DNA from: Musa acuminata AAA Group | Taxonomy: Eukaryota; Streptophyta; Magnoliopsida; Zingiberales; Musaceae | Direction of reading: 5' to 3' | Assembly: GCF_036884655.1 (NCBI RefSeq) | Contig: NC_088330.1 | Location: 32,841,001 to 32,905,000, forward strand | Length of the DNA: 64,000 bases | Shown here: piece after piece, positions 47,991 to 61,022 of the stretch | How the letters are laid out: each line of letters starts with the position of its first letter | How positions within the stretch are numbered: position 1 is the stretch's first letter | Position numbers and translations under genes: made by a program | The notes under the pieces: model-generated | Told to the model about the DNA's origin: nothing | Seen by the model: only the letters and a program-made list of their open reading frames with translations | Database searches by the model: none

Positions 47991-50900
47991 ATGGCCGACG
48001 ACGGCGATTCCGACGACGGTAGCGGGCATCCCACCGCCACCGTGCACATACGCTGCTCCAGCGGCTCCAAGTTCTCCGTCCAGACGGCGCTCGACGCGAC
48101 GGTGGACGCGTTCAAGGCCGTGGTCGCTGGGAGCTGCGACGTGCCCGTGGAGGAGCAGCGGCTGATCTACAAGGGCCGGGTCTTGAATGACGACCAAACG
48201 CTCGCGAGCTACGGTGCGCCCGCCCCCGCTATCAGTATTTTTCCCCTATCCTCGTAGTAGCTAGAATTGTGGGCCTTCAATATTTTTCATGCAGGTTCCG
48301 TAAAAGGGCATTTCTGTTTTGCATGGTTGATTAGGTTGTAATCTTTTTTGTGTATCTTTTTCTTGATCTTGGATTTCTTCTTTGTTTATGCTTATGGATA
48401 TTTTGTGGGGATTGTCGTAGAAACTGGCTACCCATGCACAAAATGGAACCATTCATTTATGGACAAGGGTTTTTGATAGGGAATAGTCTACTTCTTGGTT
48501 CAGTGCTGGTGTCCTTACGAATCTTGTTGTCACATGACCATGTGGTGCCTGCATTGAATCTAAAATCTTGTTGTGCATCTAATTTTACTGGTGGAGGTAG
48601 AAATGAATGAAAGCCGTTCTATTTGACGTACAAGTGAAGATGCTATTTGGTGCATTCTTTAGAAAGAATGTGTTACGGCCAATGATAACTCGAATTGAAT
48701 ATCGTTCCTATATTCTTCATCAAATTTGTCGTCGCTTCAGTAATATCTTGACAAGTTGTTATGAGCATAGAAATGCTTGACTTTCATTGCACATATTTAT
48801 TCACTTGTCTTTGATTTGATTGTGAATTTTAGTCAAATGTTGATAATTGCTTAATATGTACCTAATTTAAATATGAGTATCTGTCATTTCCTAATCATTT
48901 TCATCCCTGAATCACCTGCATATGTATTTTTTTATTTTTTATTTTTCATTTTGGTCACGTAAACTATATCTCATTCTTTTAGCAAGGTTGTGAGTCATCA
49001 TCTTTCTGCATTTTGTGATTTTGTACTGTTGTCAGCCTCAGTGATTGCAAAAGGCGCTCGGGCGCTCGCCTAGGCGCTCGGGCGAGGCGAGGCGAGGCCC
49101 GAGCGCCTCGCTAATGTCCCAGGCGGCGCGCTTCAAACAGGTGTCGCCTGGGCACTCGCCCGAGCCCAGGCGCTGGGCGCTTCGGGCGAGCGCCTGGGTA
49201 AACCAAGGCGATCGAACCAGAATTTTAGGTTTGGTTCGGTCTTGGTTCGGTTGTTAGTTGGTTCAATCGAACCAACTAAACCAATATAACCCCAACCCTA
49301 ACCCTAACCCTAACCCAACACTAACCTGCTGCCGCTGTCACTCTCGATCCCGATCCTGATCCCGATCGCGATCTCGTCGCTCGCTGCCGCTGCTCACCGC
49401 TGTCACTGCTCGCGCCTCCCGCGAGCCCTCTCGCTGCTCGCGCCTCCTGCGAGCCCTCCCGCGAGCCTTCCCGCTGCTCGCGCCTCCCTCGAGGCCTCCC
49501 GCTGCTCGCGCCTTCCGCTCCCTTTCCCTTTCCCGTTGCCGCTGCTGCCGTCGCCGCTCGCCGCTGCTTCCTCGTTTCTCCATCAGGCTCAGTATACTCT
49601 TAATATTAAGTTTATTTGAATTTTGAAATGATTAATTTTCTGTTAATAGATTAATAATATATTATTTTGATTTTAATGTTGTTAATTTTTATTTATTTGA
49701 AATTATTGTTATAATTATATTATATATTTTTATAATTTAGATAATTTTAAATAATTATATTATATATTTTTATAATTATATTATTTATTTTTATAATTTA
49801 GCGCCTCGCTTCGCTCGGGCGAGCGCCTAGCGCCTTGGGCGTTTGTGGACCTTGGCGCCTTTTGGCGCCTAGCGCTTTTTAAATCACTGGTCAACCTGTG
49901 ATATTATCCTCAAACTTAAGTACTATCAACATTAGAAATGGGCTATTGTGTAAGCTATGGAACTCTCGCTATTTATATTTTGTTCCTCTTTTTGTGGTAT
50001 AAAAGCTTTTCAAAGTATACAATCATCATATCGTAGGCTTGTTGATGACTCAGGTCATGTAGTTTTTTGAGTAAAGGGCCAGTGAGGTCTGACCTGTACT
50101 TGACTGGATTAGTCTGCAGATCAAGCATTCCTCAACTAATCTGGCATGGGGGATCGCTGAGGTCACTTGACTGTTGGAGATGTCAATATGATCAGCCATT
50201 AAAACTAGGGAGGAAAAGTGATTGATAATAGGAATACTGGTTAGAGAACCTACTTGCAGGAAGCCTTCCTAAGCTTAGGATGTACTCTATGTCATCACTA
50301 TTCATATGATCATGCTAGAAATAAAATGGCCATGGTTAAATATGAATTCTTTCTGAATAGGATAAGATAATTTCCCATAGCCTTTTTTGTTTGAAGTAAC
50401 GAAGAATTGGAAGATGTAATATCAAGTTATAAAATGAGCACCAAACTTATAATGGTGCACGGGAAGTGTCTATTACTTGTATTATGTAATGTTCATTAGT
50501 CTGAGAGAGTTTTATCTTAACTCTTCAACAATGAAGTAAAATAACTATGATAAAAAAATCATAAAGAGCAATTAGCTTTTGGTTTTGGAAGGGAATTCTT
50601 AATTTTTCAACTATTTCCATTTACTTTGCAGTAATAGTTTGTTTTTAGTGTTAGTTTATATGATAAATTGTTGTTATTTTAATTTGGTTGTTGCTTTAAC
50701 ATCTAATCTCAAAGGTCTAAAGCACACTCATCTGTAACTCAGTCTTTGTAAATTATATCTCATCTTCATGTCCTTGTACATAGGTGTTGAGTCAGATCAT
50801 ACCATTCACTTAATTCGTGGTTCTGCTCGTTCAGCCGTGTCAGTTAACACAGAAGTGCATAATCAAGGACCTTCAAGGACATCAGATAGAAACTCAGCAT

Positions 50901-53346
50901 CTGGTTTTTTTGGAACTGGAATTCCAGAATTTGATCAAATGCAGCAGCTAACTCAGAACTGTAACGTAACGAGGGAAATTATGAACTTGCCTGCGATTCA
51001 GAACCTTATTAACAACCCTGATATCATCCGGAGTCTTTTTATGGACAATCCCCAAATGCGTGAGATCATTGATCGCAATCCTGATCTTGCACGTGTTCTC
51101 AATGATTCAAGCACTCTGCGGCAGACACTTGAGGCAGTAAGAAACCCTGAACTCATGAGAGAGGTGATGCGTAATTCTGACAGGGTTATGAGCAATATTG
51201 AATCTTCTCCAGAAGGATTCAACATGCTCCGACGCATGTATGAAACTGTTCAGGAGCCATTCTTTAATGCAGCAACTATGGGAGGAGACTTAGGTGGTAA
51301 TGTGGGTTCCAATGCTTTTTCAGCTCTTTTGATAAATCAGGTTACTGGACAAGACAGTGAAAGATCATCGAACTTAACCACTAGTTCAGAACCAACAACT
51401 GGTTCTGGACCAAATACCAATCCACTCCCCAACCCTTGGGGCAGCAATGGTTTGTTTCTGATCATGTTTGCTTTATCTGGATTCCGATTATTGATCTGTG
51501 AGCCCTTTTGCCGTGGACTATTGATTAGTTTGTTTTGACAGCTGTAGGGGCTCAGCCAGTAAGTACAAGGTCAGACCCTGGCAGCACAACTGGCATCCCT
51601 GGATTAGGTGGACTTGGTTCACTGGATATGGAACACATGGTTGGTAGGTTGCAGGATTCATCCCAATTAAGTCAGGTTTTGCAAAATCCTGCCATGATGC
51701 AGACGATGCAAAATCTTCTTTCTGACCCTCAGTATGTCAATCAGGTAGGATTCAAATACAGATGAGTAATTTGACAAGTTTGTGGTTTCTTACTTTTGAT
51801 TGCTAACTGCTGTAGATGCTTGATTTAAATCCCAACATGCGTGGTCTGTTGGAATCCAATACTCAGTTAAGAGAGATGCTGCAAAATCCAGATTTTCTTT
51901 GCCAGCTTATGTCTCCTGAAACTATGCAGGTGACTTGTGACTGAAGCGCTATGAGATTCTTTTGTAGGTGTTCTTAGTTGTGAACTAAATAATTCTTTCC
52001 GGCAGCAATTGTTATCCTTTCGACAGTCTATGTTCTCCCACGTTGGTCGGCAGCAGTCAAGTCTGTGAGTGCTATCATCTGCTTTGGCATTTCATTTTCA
52101 TTGATCTAGTGTCTTATTTCAGTTTTCTTTCTTAGAAGTATAAAGCATGGCTTTTTAAACCCCCATGGGTGATATACTTATTCCTCATGCCACTAAATTT
52201 ATTTAACTCGAATACATTACTCATCTGTGAAATCTTCATTGTTCCTTATGGTGTAAGCATGCAAGTAGGAACCATTAACTACATAAATACTTGACTAATA
52301 AATAAATCAAGGACCCTGCATTTTGTTCTTGAATATTTTCACATGAAAATATTATCACATGCCTAACTTTTTATAATAACTCTGTTTTTTGTTTCGATAT
52401 TTGGATTCACTTTTTATGTTTCTGTTTCTGTCTCTTGCAGGGAACAAGGGCAAACAGGTGGTGGTGTTGGTAAGAACAAAATTCAACTTTAAATGAATTT
52501 TGTCTTTTTTTCTTCTTATGATTCTACTCTTTGCTTGTTATTCTCAGGTAATTTATATGTATATGATTAGATGATTGATCCATAGGTTGCAAACTTAACC
52601 CAAAATTTCACTGGTTTTTATGATGACATGAAAAGCTAACCGTCAATAATGGTGACTGACTGTGAAAATAACTAGTGGTGGATATATGAAGAGTGAAATA
52701 CAACTTAAGAAATTCAAATATGCTAAATTTAGTTGTGGGAAGGACATATAGTATGATCGTATCTATTTATTGGCATCTTTAGGAGCCTTTATGAATAGAC
52801 TAGGGCTTAATATTGCTGTTAGGTGCGCCTTTTTATTAGTTGTTTATGGTGCAATGAGATTTGGTTGGAATTATTTTAGCAGCTGTTTTGATGAAATAAT
52901 GACCGCTACCTCCAACTATGAATTAGCATGGGCTTGTTACATTATGTTATTGCTATTGCAATATTTTTCTACCATATTCTGATGCTGCTGACTGATTCTG
53001 ATAGGCACCACAAACAACACAGGTCTCGATTTCTTAATCAACATGTTTGGTGGACTTGGGACTGGAGGTCCTGGTGTTCCCAACACTTCAAATGGTTGAA
53101 ATCTATTATCTCCATCGGTGCTTGCTATTATGTTTTCTTCTTTATTCTTTGAGATGTTTTCTTGATCAGGTCATGGGCTTTATTTTCATCCTGGCAGTGC
53201 CACCGGAAGAGCTTTACGCGACTCAGCTGTCTCAGCTCCAGGAAATGGGTTTCTTTGATACTCAGGAGAACATACGGGCGCTAACTGCGACTGCAGGAAA
53301 TGTACATGCTGCCGTCGAGCGACTCCTTGGGAATTCTGGCCAGTAA
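47991..53346 (+). CDS. DSK2: Ubiquilin / DSK2-type ubiquitin receptor (8 exons, 510 aa)
   Basis: Ubiquilins shuttle ubiquitinated or misfolded proteins to the 26S proteasome, and plant DSK2 also links cargo to autophagy. Exons: 47991-48213, 50784-51449, 51542-51744, 51816-51929, 52006-52064, 52441-52469, 53005-53094, 53198-53346. The N-terminal ubiquitin-like domain (about residues 16-88) contains [38 protein letters not shown] and [10 protein letters not shown]1-type repeats rich in Asn, Pro, Met and Gln follow: [54 protein letters not shown], and after exon 3 [15 protein letters not shown] and [11 protein letters not shown]. The C-terminal UBA domain (about 464-506) shows [19 protein letters not shown] and [13 protein letters not shown], with the ubiquitin-binding MGF loop. 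Intron 1 (2.57 kb) carries a hAT-like insertion. Domain order and length are normal for the family. Confidence 0.96.
49039..49889. mobile_element. Non-autonomous hAT-like element, 851 bp, in ubiquilin intron 1
   Basis: The ends are inverted: CAGTGATTGCAAAAGGCGC at left, and the right end reverse-complements to CAGTGATTTAAAAAGCGC. They are flanked by 8-bp direct repeats gtcagcct (49031-49038) and gtcaacct (49890-49897), a target duplication with one mismatch. hAT elements start with CA(G/T)(T/G)G-like ends and make 8-bp duplications. Subterminal parts are packed with GGCGCTCG/GGGCGAG motifs able to fold back. No transposase reading frame is seen; an 81-codon Arg-rich frame in the middle is a by-product of repeats. 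Confidence 0.85.
49291..49316. repeat. CCCTAA telomere-type short repeat
   Basis: About four units of CCCTAA (TTAGGG on the other strand) inside the hAT-like element. The usual plant telomere unit is TTTAGGG, so this is not a typical plant interstitial telomere repeat. Confidence 0.8.
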
Positions 53347-53766
53347 CTTGTCTCAAAACGTTGGTAACTCGCCTTTTTAGCATGTCCTCCGTTTCAGATG
53401 CCTGATAGCTTTCATGTTTGTAAATAACATCTTCAATCTTCAATTCGAGAGTCCAGAGGATATTGAATGGAAGCCTTGCTCGTCTACCGATTTAGGTATT
53501 GTACCAGGTGAATGGTTAGTGTGCATACACAGATGGTCGTATTTTGATCTAATGAATTGTGAATAGTCATAATATTTTGTCTTGTTCAATACTGCTCTTT
53601 ACTCAGAAGATTTCGTTGTATTTTATTTCATGCTGCGATATAAACCTATGCAGTAGATCCCAATTCGCATGCCTCACTCATCAGAGCAGATGAGCCCTCA
53701 GGAATTATATTTAGCAGTAAGAGGCATGTGTCCTGTGAGATTCTCTTTGTTCGAGATGTTGTTTGA

Positions 53767-53817
<51 letters not shown>

Positions 53818-54224
53818 CAGAGTTTAGAGTCAATCAACCATGCTATGCAAACCTGATCCCTCAAATGTGCTTCAAAGTACTAAAGGCAACATTGTTTCAG
53901 GTGCTCACTGTTTTTTCCTCCTGTAGTGCCTTAAAATCCAACAGAAGCAGTCGTATAAGATGAAACAAAACCAGGCCAAACCACGCCCAGCTTGCAATTG
54001 AACTAGTATGTACAAGATGACCAACCCTCAGAAACAACCATCCTTGCCCTCACTGCACCATCCTCATTTGCCATCAGAGATTCCAACGCATGATAGTTAT
54101 GTCAACAGTACGGACCAGCCAATAAACAACTCCACGAGCATGGGGTTGAGTAGGCACCCTACGACATCCAATCCCTTTGGCCGTCTTCTGCAACCATTGC
54201 ATCAAAGCTCATCGCACTTGGGAG
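53347..54224. other. Convergent 3' UTRs with a (GA)n microsatellite
   Basis: This lies between the ubiquilin stop and the PBL kinase stop on the other strand. A (GA)23 tract spans 53771-53816. Open frames at 53763-53963 and 54008-54232 look non-coding. Confidence 0.55.
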
Positions 54225-57200
54225 TCATATAAGCGCCAAAGTTTTACCGTTGCGGCCTCTCGAGGGTGTACCAGTAACCCGTCCCGAAGGTGACGGTGGT
54301 GGCGGGGAGCTCATGATCTTGGAGTCGGGCGCTGGGGTGTATGGTTGAGATGCCACATGGTTGAGAGCAACAACCACATCAGCGATGATGGGTCGGACAT
54401 GAGGCTGCTCCTGAAGACACATGGAGGCGATGACGACCAACTGGTGAAAGGGTCGCGGCGGGTAGCGACCCTGAAGAAATGGATCAGCCAGCTGGTAGAA
54501 CTTCCTTCTGTCACCGAGAAAAGGTCTTGACTGAAAGAAAGATATAAGAAGTAACAGGGAGTCAGAACCATACGCAGAAGATGGAAGAAGAAGAAGAAGC
54601 AGCAGCATAGCTAGTTGGTACTATCTCTACCGATATAATTCTATGTGAAATGGCATGTGCATTTTTGACTGTCTTTAAGGATGAATGTTGAAGTCGGTAG
54701 GTATCTATCACCCCCTAATGGATGATGGATGACACCAAATTTTAGCTACAATGTTTCACAAATAAGGAGGCCTAATGTAAGATTTGTAACAAGAATGCGT
54801 TTGCAAGCAGTGTGTAAGCATATAGATCTTTATGTGTGAGCTAAAATACATGAAATGAGAAAACACTTTCATATGGAGAATGCAGCAATAACATGATTTT
54901 GTTCAAATAATTTAAGATTGGATCTATAGATCATTTCATCAAGTTTTTATTCTGATAATTCCAGAACCCAAATTGCTATATCCCCCAAGTAAAATGTCAA
55001 AGAAACTACCGGATATGTTTGATTTTGTATAAAAAGGTTCTGAAAGAACAGCAAGCAAATTTTACAAGGCACTAAAAGAACTCTACATTATTTTAAAATG
55101 CATCGCTTAGCAGCAAAATCAAAATCTAGATTGATCTGCATCTTATGCAGAAAACTAGACGAAGCAAATTTTCATTTTAATTTGATTTATTTGACAGAAG
55201 TATAGCTATAGACATGTTTTTTCCTTATAGGACAATCTGGGAGGGAATTTATTTATTACTATCTACCATACAAAATGAAAGAGATCACTTCAATGATAAG
55301 ATAATCACACTTATTGGAAGAGAAAATGGAAAACTGGGTCAAAAGTAATATTACTGATTGAGATTACTCACCCAAGTCATCAGTTTCTGTTGGCCGCCAA
55401 TTTTTGAAGAATCAAAAGCCCTTCGTCCGGTGATCAGCTCCAACAGAAGCACACCAAAACTATATACATCAGACTTCAGTGTCAGCTTACCACTCATTGC
55501 ATAATCAGGAGCACAATAGCCGTATGTTCCCATCACCCTTGTTGAAACATGTGTGTTGTCACCAACAGGTCCAAGTTTTGCAAGTCCAAAATCAGAAAGT
55601 TTTGGGTTAAAGTCGTCATCTAGCAATACGTTTGCAGCCTTCATGTCTCGGTAAATAACAGGTGGATTTGCTACATCGTGCAAATATGTGAGCCCTCTCG
55701 CAACCCCAACAGCAATTTTTATTCGTGTGTTCCAGTCAAGGTGTGGCTTGCTAGGAGGTGGATCTGAGGATTTAATGAATTAGCAAAAACACAAAAGTAA
55801 ACACTTATCTAGTAAATTAACTGAAAGGTGGCCACATCATGTGGTCGGAATATAATTGTCAAATACATTGCAAACATTAGCACAATACATGAAGACAACA
55901 GCTGTCCCCAATCAAAAGACTTGGTTCAATAAACCATCAGAATTTACTGAAAATTTCATATACGGAATCTCACGAATAATTCGTAAACTAATATTTGATC
56001 CATGCTTGAACTTGATGAAGATATCAATTAGGTGCTCAAATCTTCATCAGTCCTCGATTTTTTTCGTTTACTTGTCTAAACAACAAGCAAACAATACAAG
56101 TAATACCAAACAGCCCTACAATTCAATTCATAACTTATTGAACTAGATTTGTCAAGTGAAAGACTCTTCAAACATAAACCAGAAAGATGTTATCTTCAGA
56201 ATGAACAATATTGTTATAATATAAGGTATTAGTAACACTATTGTTTGGTCACTTCTACAAGGTGTTCAAAAAGAGCTAGCCCAAAATGACAATCATCACA
56301 AGTCAAAATTTTGGCCAAACATAAGTGGCTAGTTGGAACAGATATACACCTCAATGTAGTCAGCACTAGTCATGCTATTAATTGGTCACTTCAAAGGGAG
56401 TTTGTCCAAAAGTTAAAAGAAATCAGTTGTACATCTTCTTAAGTTTGTATTATGGTACAAGTGACACCAGAAACATCTTCTGAAGTTTGCAAATTTGTTA
56501 TGCATTTGCTTTTCATATGAACACGACCTTTTTCCCCCTCAAAACATGATATATTGTGGATTAACAACAATAGGTCTCATAAACCGAAGGTATTAAAGAA
56601 AATTTCTGACATAAAAGACAACACTAGAAAACTTCTGGTAGCAGCAACATCAATAAATTGTGTTTTCACTAGTACGAAGAAATAAAGAAAAGGGAATGAG
56701 AAAACAGTGCCATCGAAATGCTTTCTCATGAAAAAAAAATAAATAAATGTTGCCACAATTTTTTCCATCTCTTTATTGCTAACCCTAACAGAAGTAGTTT
56801 CATTTGTGCCAATATGTAATGGAATCTACTCCAATGTCATTCACATTCCAGGTTTATAGGGCATATCTAACTAGCAATAAACTAATGAAGATCCTGGCAA
56901 GTGTCAGAAACACTGCTTGCAACGTTGGCTCAACTCAAAGTCAACCACACAAAGGAGGACATAACATGCGAAGAAGGAAATGCTATTAAACAAATCCTTT
57001 TATGCTTGACTAGAAGTATTTTCTATTCCAATCCACCGAACATAGAAAAGAAATGTGTCAGATCATCATACTAAGGAGAAGCAGAACAAACAAATAGAAT
57101 AGATTACCAAACAAGTGATCTTCCAGACTGCCTTTTGGCATATACTCGTAAACCAAGAGCCTCTCATCTCCATCTGCACAGTAACCAATCAAACTCACAA

Positions 57201-57756
57201 GATTGGGATGCCGTAGCACGATCAGCATGAGGACCTCCACCAGAAACTCCTTGTTCCCCTGAAGACCATCCCGATTTAGCTGCTTGATAGCCACCACCTG
57301 CTCCTCAACATCCAAGTTTGATTACCAGTGCAATCTTGACGCGAGGGACAAAACTAAGCAGAAACAAGAAGAAAAACAGGGGCTTGCCTGGCCGGAATCA
57401 ATTCGTCCTCTGTAAACCCTTCCAAATCCCCCTTCTCCGATCAAATTGGCTTCTCTAAAGTTCTGGGTGGCGACAGCGAGATCTCGGAAAGTAAAGCTCC
57501 TCGCGCATTTACTCGTCTCCCCGCCAGGTAATGACGCCTTCTTCCCGCTCTCTAATCCCACATAAAGAAGTCAAATTTCACGAAAAATCACGAAGAAAAA
57601 GATTCAAAATAACACAAAAACCGAATTTTGATGCAGATCGAGTAACCCACCCGAGGAATCGCCAAGGAATCTGGAGCCGGATTGGGCGCTGGCGCTATCC
57701 TCTATCCTGGAGCTCGTCTCCCTCCTGCGAGGGCTTAAACAAGGAAAGCAGCTCAT
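54225..57756 (-). CDS. Receptor-like cytoplasmic kinase, RLCK-VII / PBL type (5 exons, 385 aa)
   Basis: PBL kinases relay signals from cell-surface receptors in immunity and development and sit on the inner face of the plasma membrane. Exons: 57756-57651, 57551-57388, 57297-57108, 55763-55372, 54530-54225. The N-terminus MSCFPCLSP has Cys3 and Cys6 as likely S-acylation sites. The kinase shows [12 protein letters not shown] (73-84), VAIK (Lys95), [30 protein letters not shown] (YRD, Asp193), DFG (211-213) and the activation segment [18 protein letters not shown]. It is thus a non-RD-like arrangement only in lacking His (YRD, usual for RLCK-VII). Deviations are RDMK for RDLK and APD (238-240) for APE. 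The APE Glu normally salt-bridges to a C-lobe Arg; Asp is conservative. Intron 2 uses a GC donor. Tail is Pro/Ser-rich with a basic end. The exact PBL number is not assigned. Confidence 0.93.
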
Positions 57757-58236
57757 CTATGGCAAGGATCTCAATCCACAACCCCGATACCCACAAACCT
57801 GATCCCCTTAAACCCCCCCTCCCCGCCCACCTACATTGCCCTCTCGCGGAAGGGAAAGAGGGAAACCACCGCGATTTCCTCTGCCCTCCTCACCTTCAAC
57901 TCCCCCCGTCCCTCTCTTTCTCGCAGTAACAAACAAAAGATCACTTTTCTTTAAGCAGAACACAACAGGGTCCAAAAGGAAACCAGCCAACCCAAGAAGA
58001 AGGCCTCCGCTAAAGGAACTCCGTCTTTACGCCAAAGGAAACAACAAGAACAGCAACGAGAACGGAAAAAGAGGCAGCCTAACGAGAATCCCGAGAAGAA
58101 AGCGGCGAGTCGGTTGACAGAAGCTAGCGACGACGACGACGACAACAGTCATCCGCACTTTTGTTGTCTTCTTCCCCTATCGTTCCATCTCAGAGAGGGC
58201 AGCCATGGAGGAGAGTAGCTTTTTTGCACCACCCCT

Positions 58237-58274
<38 letters not shown>

Positions 58275-59091
58275 TGCCCCCATCGCCGCTTTTACTTCCG
58301 CGTTTCCTTCGCTTTCTCCGTCCGTCTCTGAATTCCTTTTGGGTAAACGAATGGGAAATCGACCCTTCCACACACCTCCACCGCGGGGCCCGCAAGCGGC
58401 ATCAGGTAACTACGCCACGTGGGATGACAAACTTCTGCGGAGGCGCGCGCTTTCGTTCCTTCGTTGGTGCGGTAAAGAAACGTGTGCGGTACTTTTGGTG
58501 ACGTAAAATTACACGTAAAAGAAATCAAAGCGGGTGATGTGATGCGTGAACAGCGACTGTATCCTCCATTTCCTTCAGCTTCTTTTCGGTGCAATTTGGA
58601 TACAGCAAACATGAACGTAATATTTTATATTTAGCAGTTAATTATCGTGATATATTGCATTAAAATTTGAAGATAATTTCTTCTTTTCTGGAAATAATGA
58701 ATTGGGTGATGTGTTGGGAGATGAGTGGTGGGGTTGAGAGGATGGTGGGTGCCGCGGGAGAGGGGATGAGGAGGTGGAGTTATTTTGGGTGGGGTTGGTG
58801 AGGTGAGGTGAGGTGAGGTGAGATATGAGAGAAGCCATGGCTGTCGGTCACTCAAGACGCATGCTGTGGCCATTGAATGATGGGGTGGACTCCCATCACT
58901 GAGCATGACGACGGTGCCGGAGACTGTGTGTTACATCTAAGAGATGGGAGTTTACGAAGTCTGTGACAGTAATGCGAAATCATGGAGAGACTTCAACTCA
59001 AGATATGAGAAATGTTTGAACAGTCCAATTAATGCTTTCTCACGACGCCACTTTGATCCTTATGATGATATTGATCTTTAGGGCTACACAA

Positions 59092-59131
<40 letters not shown>

Positions 59132-59245
59132 AACACACAACATCTAAACTGCACTTTATTGGCTTCTGTATTGAGGAAGGAAATAAAGCCTTTTCGTAGA
59201 TCATTTAGCATTCAAACGAGTTAAATGGTGATTGAAGGTCATATT
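57757..59245. promoter_or_regulatory. PBL kinase upstream region with microsatellites
   Basis: 5' UTR and promoter of the PBL gene (minus strand) followed by intergenic DNA. A (CT)n tract lies at 58237-58270, a ggtga pentamer repeat at 58797-58821, and (CT)n then (CA)n at 59093-59139. ACGT-core motifs appear near 58413 (gccacgtggg) and 58500 (gtgacgtaa). Open frames here are low-complexity. Confidence 0.45.
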
Positions 59246-59752
59246 TGTTACTGTAAACAACTTCGAGCCGTGACCTCAGGGAGAGAGCTGAGGTGGTCGT
59301 TGTGTGGGTCCGATCGGAACGGGGTAGTCGTTTCCACCGGGAGAGAGCCCTCGCCTGTGCCTTTGGTGGGCGACCTCCACCTGCGCACCTGCACAAAGGT
59401 CGGGTCTCCCGACCCCTCCGACGATCAAGTTAGTGGATAGTCGCAGGGGGTTTCTTTAGCTAAGTTGTGTCTTCTTATCTGTCCCCACTTCTCTCGGAGC
59501 GCGAGGGTTTTTATAGTGAGAATTACCGTTGTATAATGTGTATGCTCGTAGGGAGCAGGATCGTACTTTTGGTAGCGTCTGACATTGCCGTTGGCGTGGC
59601 GTGAGGGATCGAACCTGAGCAGGGTGTTAATGTGCCTCGGTAGGCGTTCCGATCCGCGTTGATCGGGTGCCTCATCAAGTTGACAGAGGCGTGATGCGTC
59701 ACCTGGTACAGCTGATGTCACGTGAGTCTTATCGTAATTATTACCCTCATCA
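59246..59752 (-). mobile_element. Solo LTR, 507 bp, with perfect 5-bp target duplication
   Basis: On the + strand the block starts TGTTACTG and ends CTCATCA (TG...CA) and is flanked on both sides by atatt (59241-59245 and 59753-59757). By base content the element reads on the minus strand: a TATA-like ctataaaaacc near 59514, then cgcgctccgagagaag and acttgatcgtcggaggggtc, the usual promoter/R/U5 order of plant LTRs. No internal gag-pol sequence or second LTR is present, so it is a solo LTR left by LTR-LTR recombination. Confidence 0.88.
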
Positions 59753-60823
59753 ATATTAAACTTGCAAGGAGGTCATTTACAATGATGATTTCCAAAGGGA
59801 GAGCTCCTAATACAGCACGGTTTCTTCTTTATAAGGCATTACATTATCTATCAAGATTTCATTCCTTCAAATCAGGTTTATGCAGTTGCAACTCAGATTT
59901 CAATTCCCAGTCCGTATCTTGGATTTAAAGATGATTACAAGAACTTCTAACGCAGGAAGTCAAAACAAAGATACATTTAATTACAGGCAAAAGCCACTTG
60001 CAGACTGTCAATTGCCACCACAAACAAACAAAAGCAAAGAAAAATAGTTTTCTTCATGACTGCTTGCTAAAGCAGATGATAAACATGGACTTGAGAGTGT
60101 GCATGAAAAGCCTTCCACCTCGATCTGTGTCGTCTTGCTGAAACGATCTTTCGAAGTCTTGAATGGCTTTCGGATGAATGACTTCCTAAACGATCAGAGA
60201 CTTTGACAAATTAAGACCTATCATTTGCTTGATTCATCGATCTTTTATGTTCTGGATGTAGATCTATCAGATTTCAGATTTCTCTTAGCAGTCGATGCCT
60301 CGAAAGAAGCTAATCAGAACTGAAACTGGTCAGAGAAAAATAATTCTTTCTTTTTGTTTGTGTTCCACTTTACTACCATCTTCAAGAACACAATTCATCA
60401 AAGGCAGCACAATTCTTTAAATCTCTAAAGCTTCTTCTTATAAATGACATCCTTATTTACTAAAGCTAAGTGGAAAAGACGACGAAATTCGAATCTAAGA
60501 TCTTACGTTAGATTATCAAAATCCATACCAGCTATACTAGTCGATACCTTCAAGCTAAATCTAATAAAGTCAACTAATTGACAACTTATATCAACTACTA
60601 AAACACAAAAAGAATTCTTGAGTTGGTCAATTCACCCAAGAAGAGGAATTGCATGCCATACAAGCTAGATTGGAATCTATAAATTCCAAAATTTATGTGA
60701 TATAGTTGACCTTTATGTAATTCATTTTGGACAAGCTAATTTATTTTGAATATATTTAATAATGATTTAACCAAAAAATGAATTTTTACTTTATATATAT
60801 ATAATAAATAACTCTGATCCACT
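59753..60823. other. Intergenic DNA left of the tRNA-Thr array
   Basis: AT-rich, with no gene recognised. A short TA tract at about 60793-60804 lies just before the first tRNA. Confidence 0.45.
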
Positions 60824-60895
60824 GCTTCCGTAGCATAGTGGTAGTGCGTTCGCTTCGTAAGCGAAAGGTCGCGAGTTCGATCCTCGCCGGGAGCT
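60824..60895 (+). tRNA. tRNA-Thr (CGU), array copy 1
   Basis: Acceptor stem GCTTCCG/CGGGAGC, D-arm GCA-TAGTGGTAG-TGC, anticodon stem TTCGC/GCGAA with loop TTCGTAA (anticodon CGT, reading ACG), T-arm GCGAG-TTCGATC-CTCGC. The A-box (tagcatagtgg) is good. Downstream T-runs (gttttctgttttttct) can end pol III transcription. Confidence 0.94.
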
Positions 60896-61022
60896 TTGGT
60901 GTTTTCTGTTTTTTCTCGTATTTTTGCTTCTATTTTGATTATTGGTTTTCATGGCAAGAAGTCCTCTTTTAGCTCTCTCTCTCTCTCTCTCTCTCTTTCT
61001 ATCTCTCCGTATAAAGGAAAGA

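Noticed and set aside
47604..48197. 197-codon minus-strand ORF overlapping the ubiquilin start
   Set aside because: It runs antisense to the clear ubiquitin-like domain and has low-complexity composition; no homology recognised.
49291..49316. Interstitial telomere marking a chromosome fusion
   Set aside because: Only about four units, of the non-plant type, and inside a transposon, so it travelled with the element.
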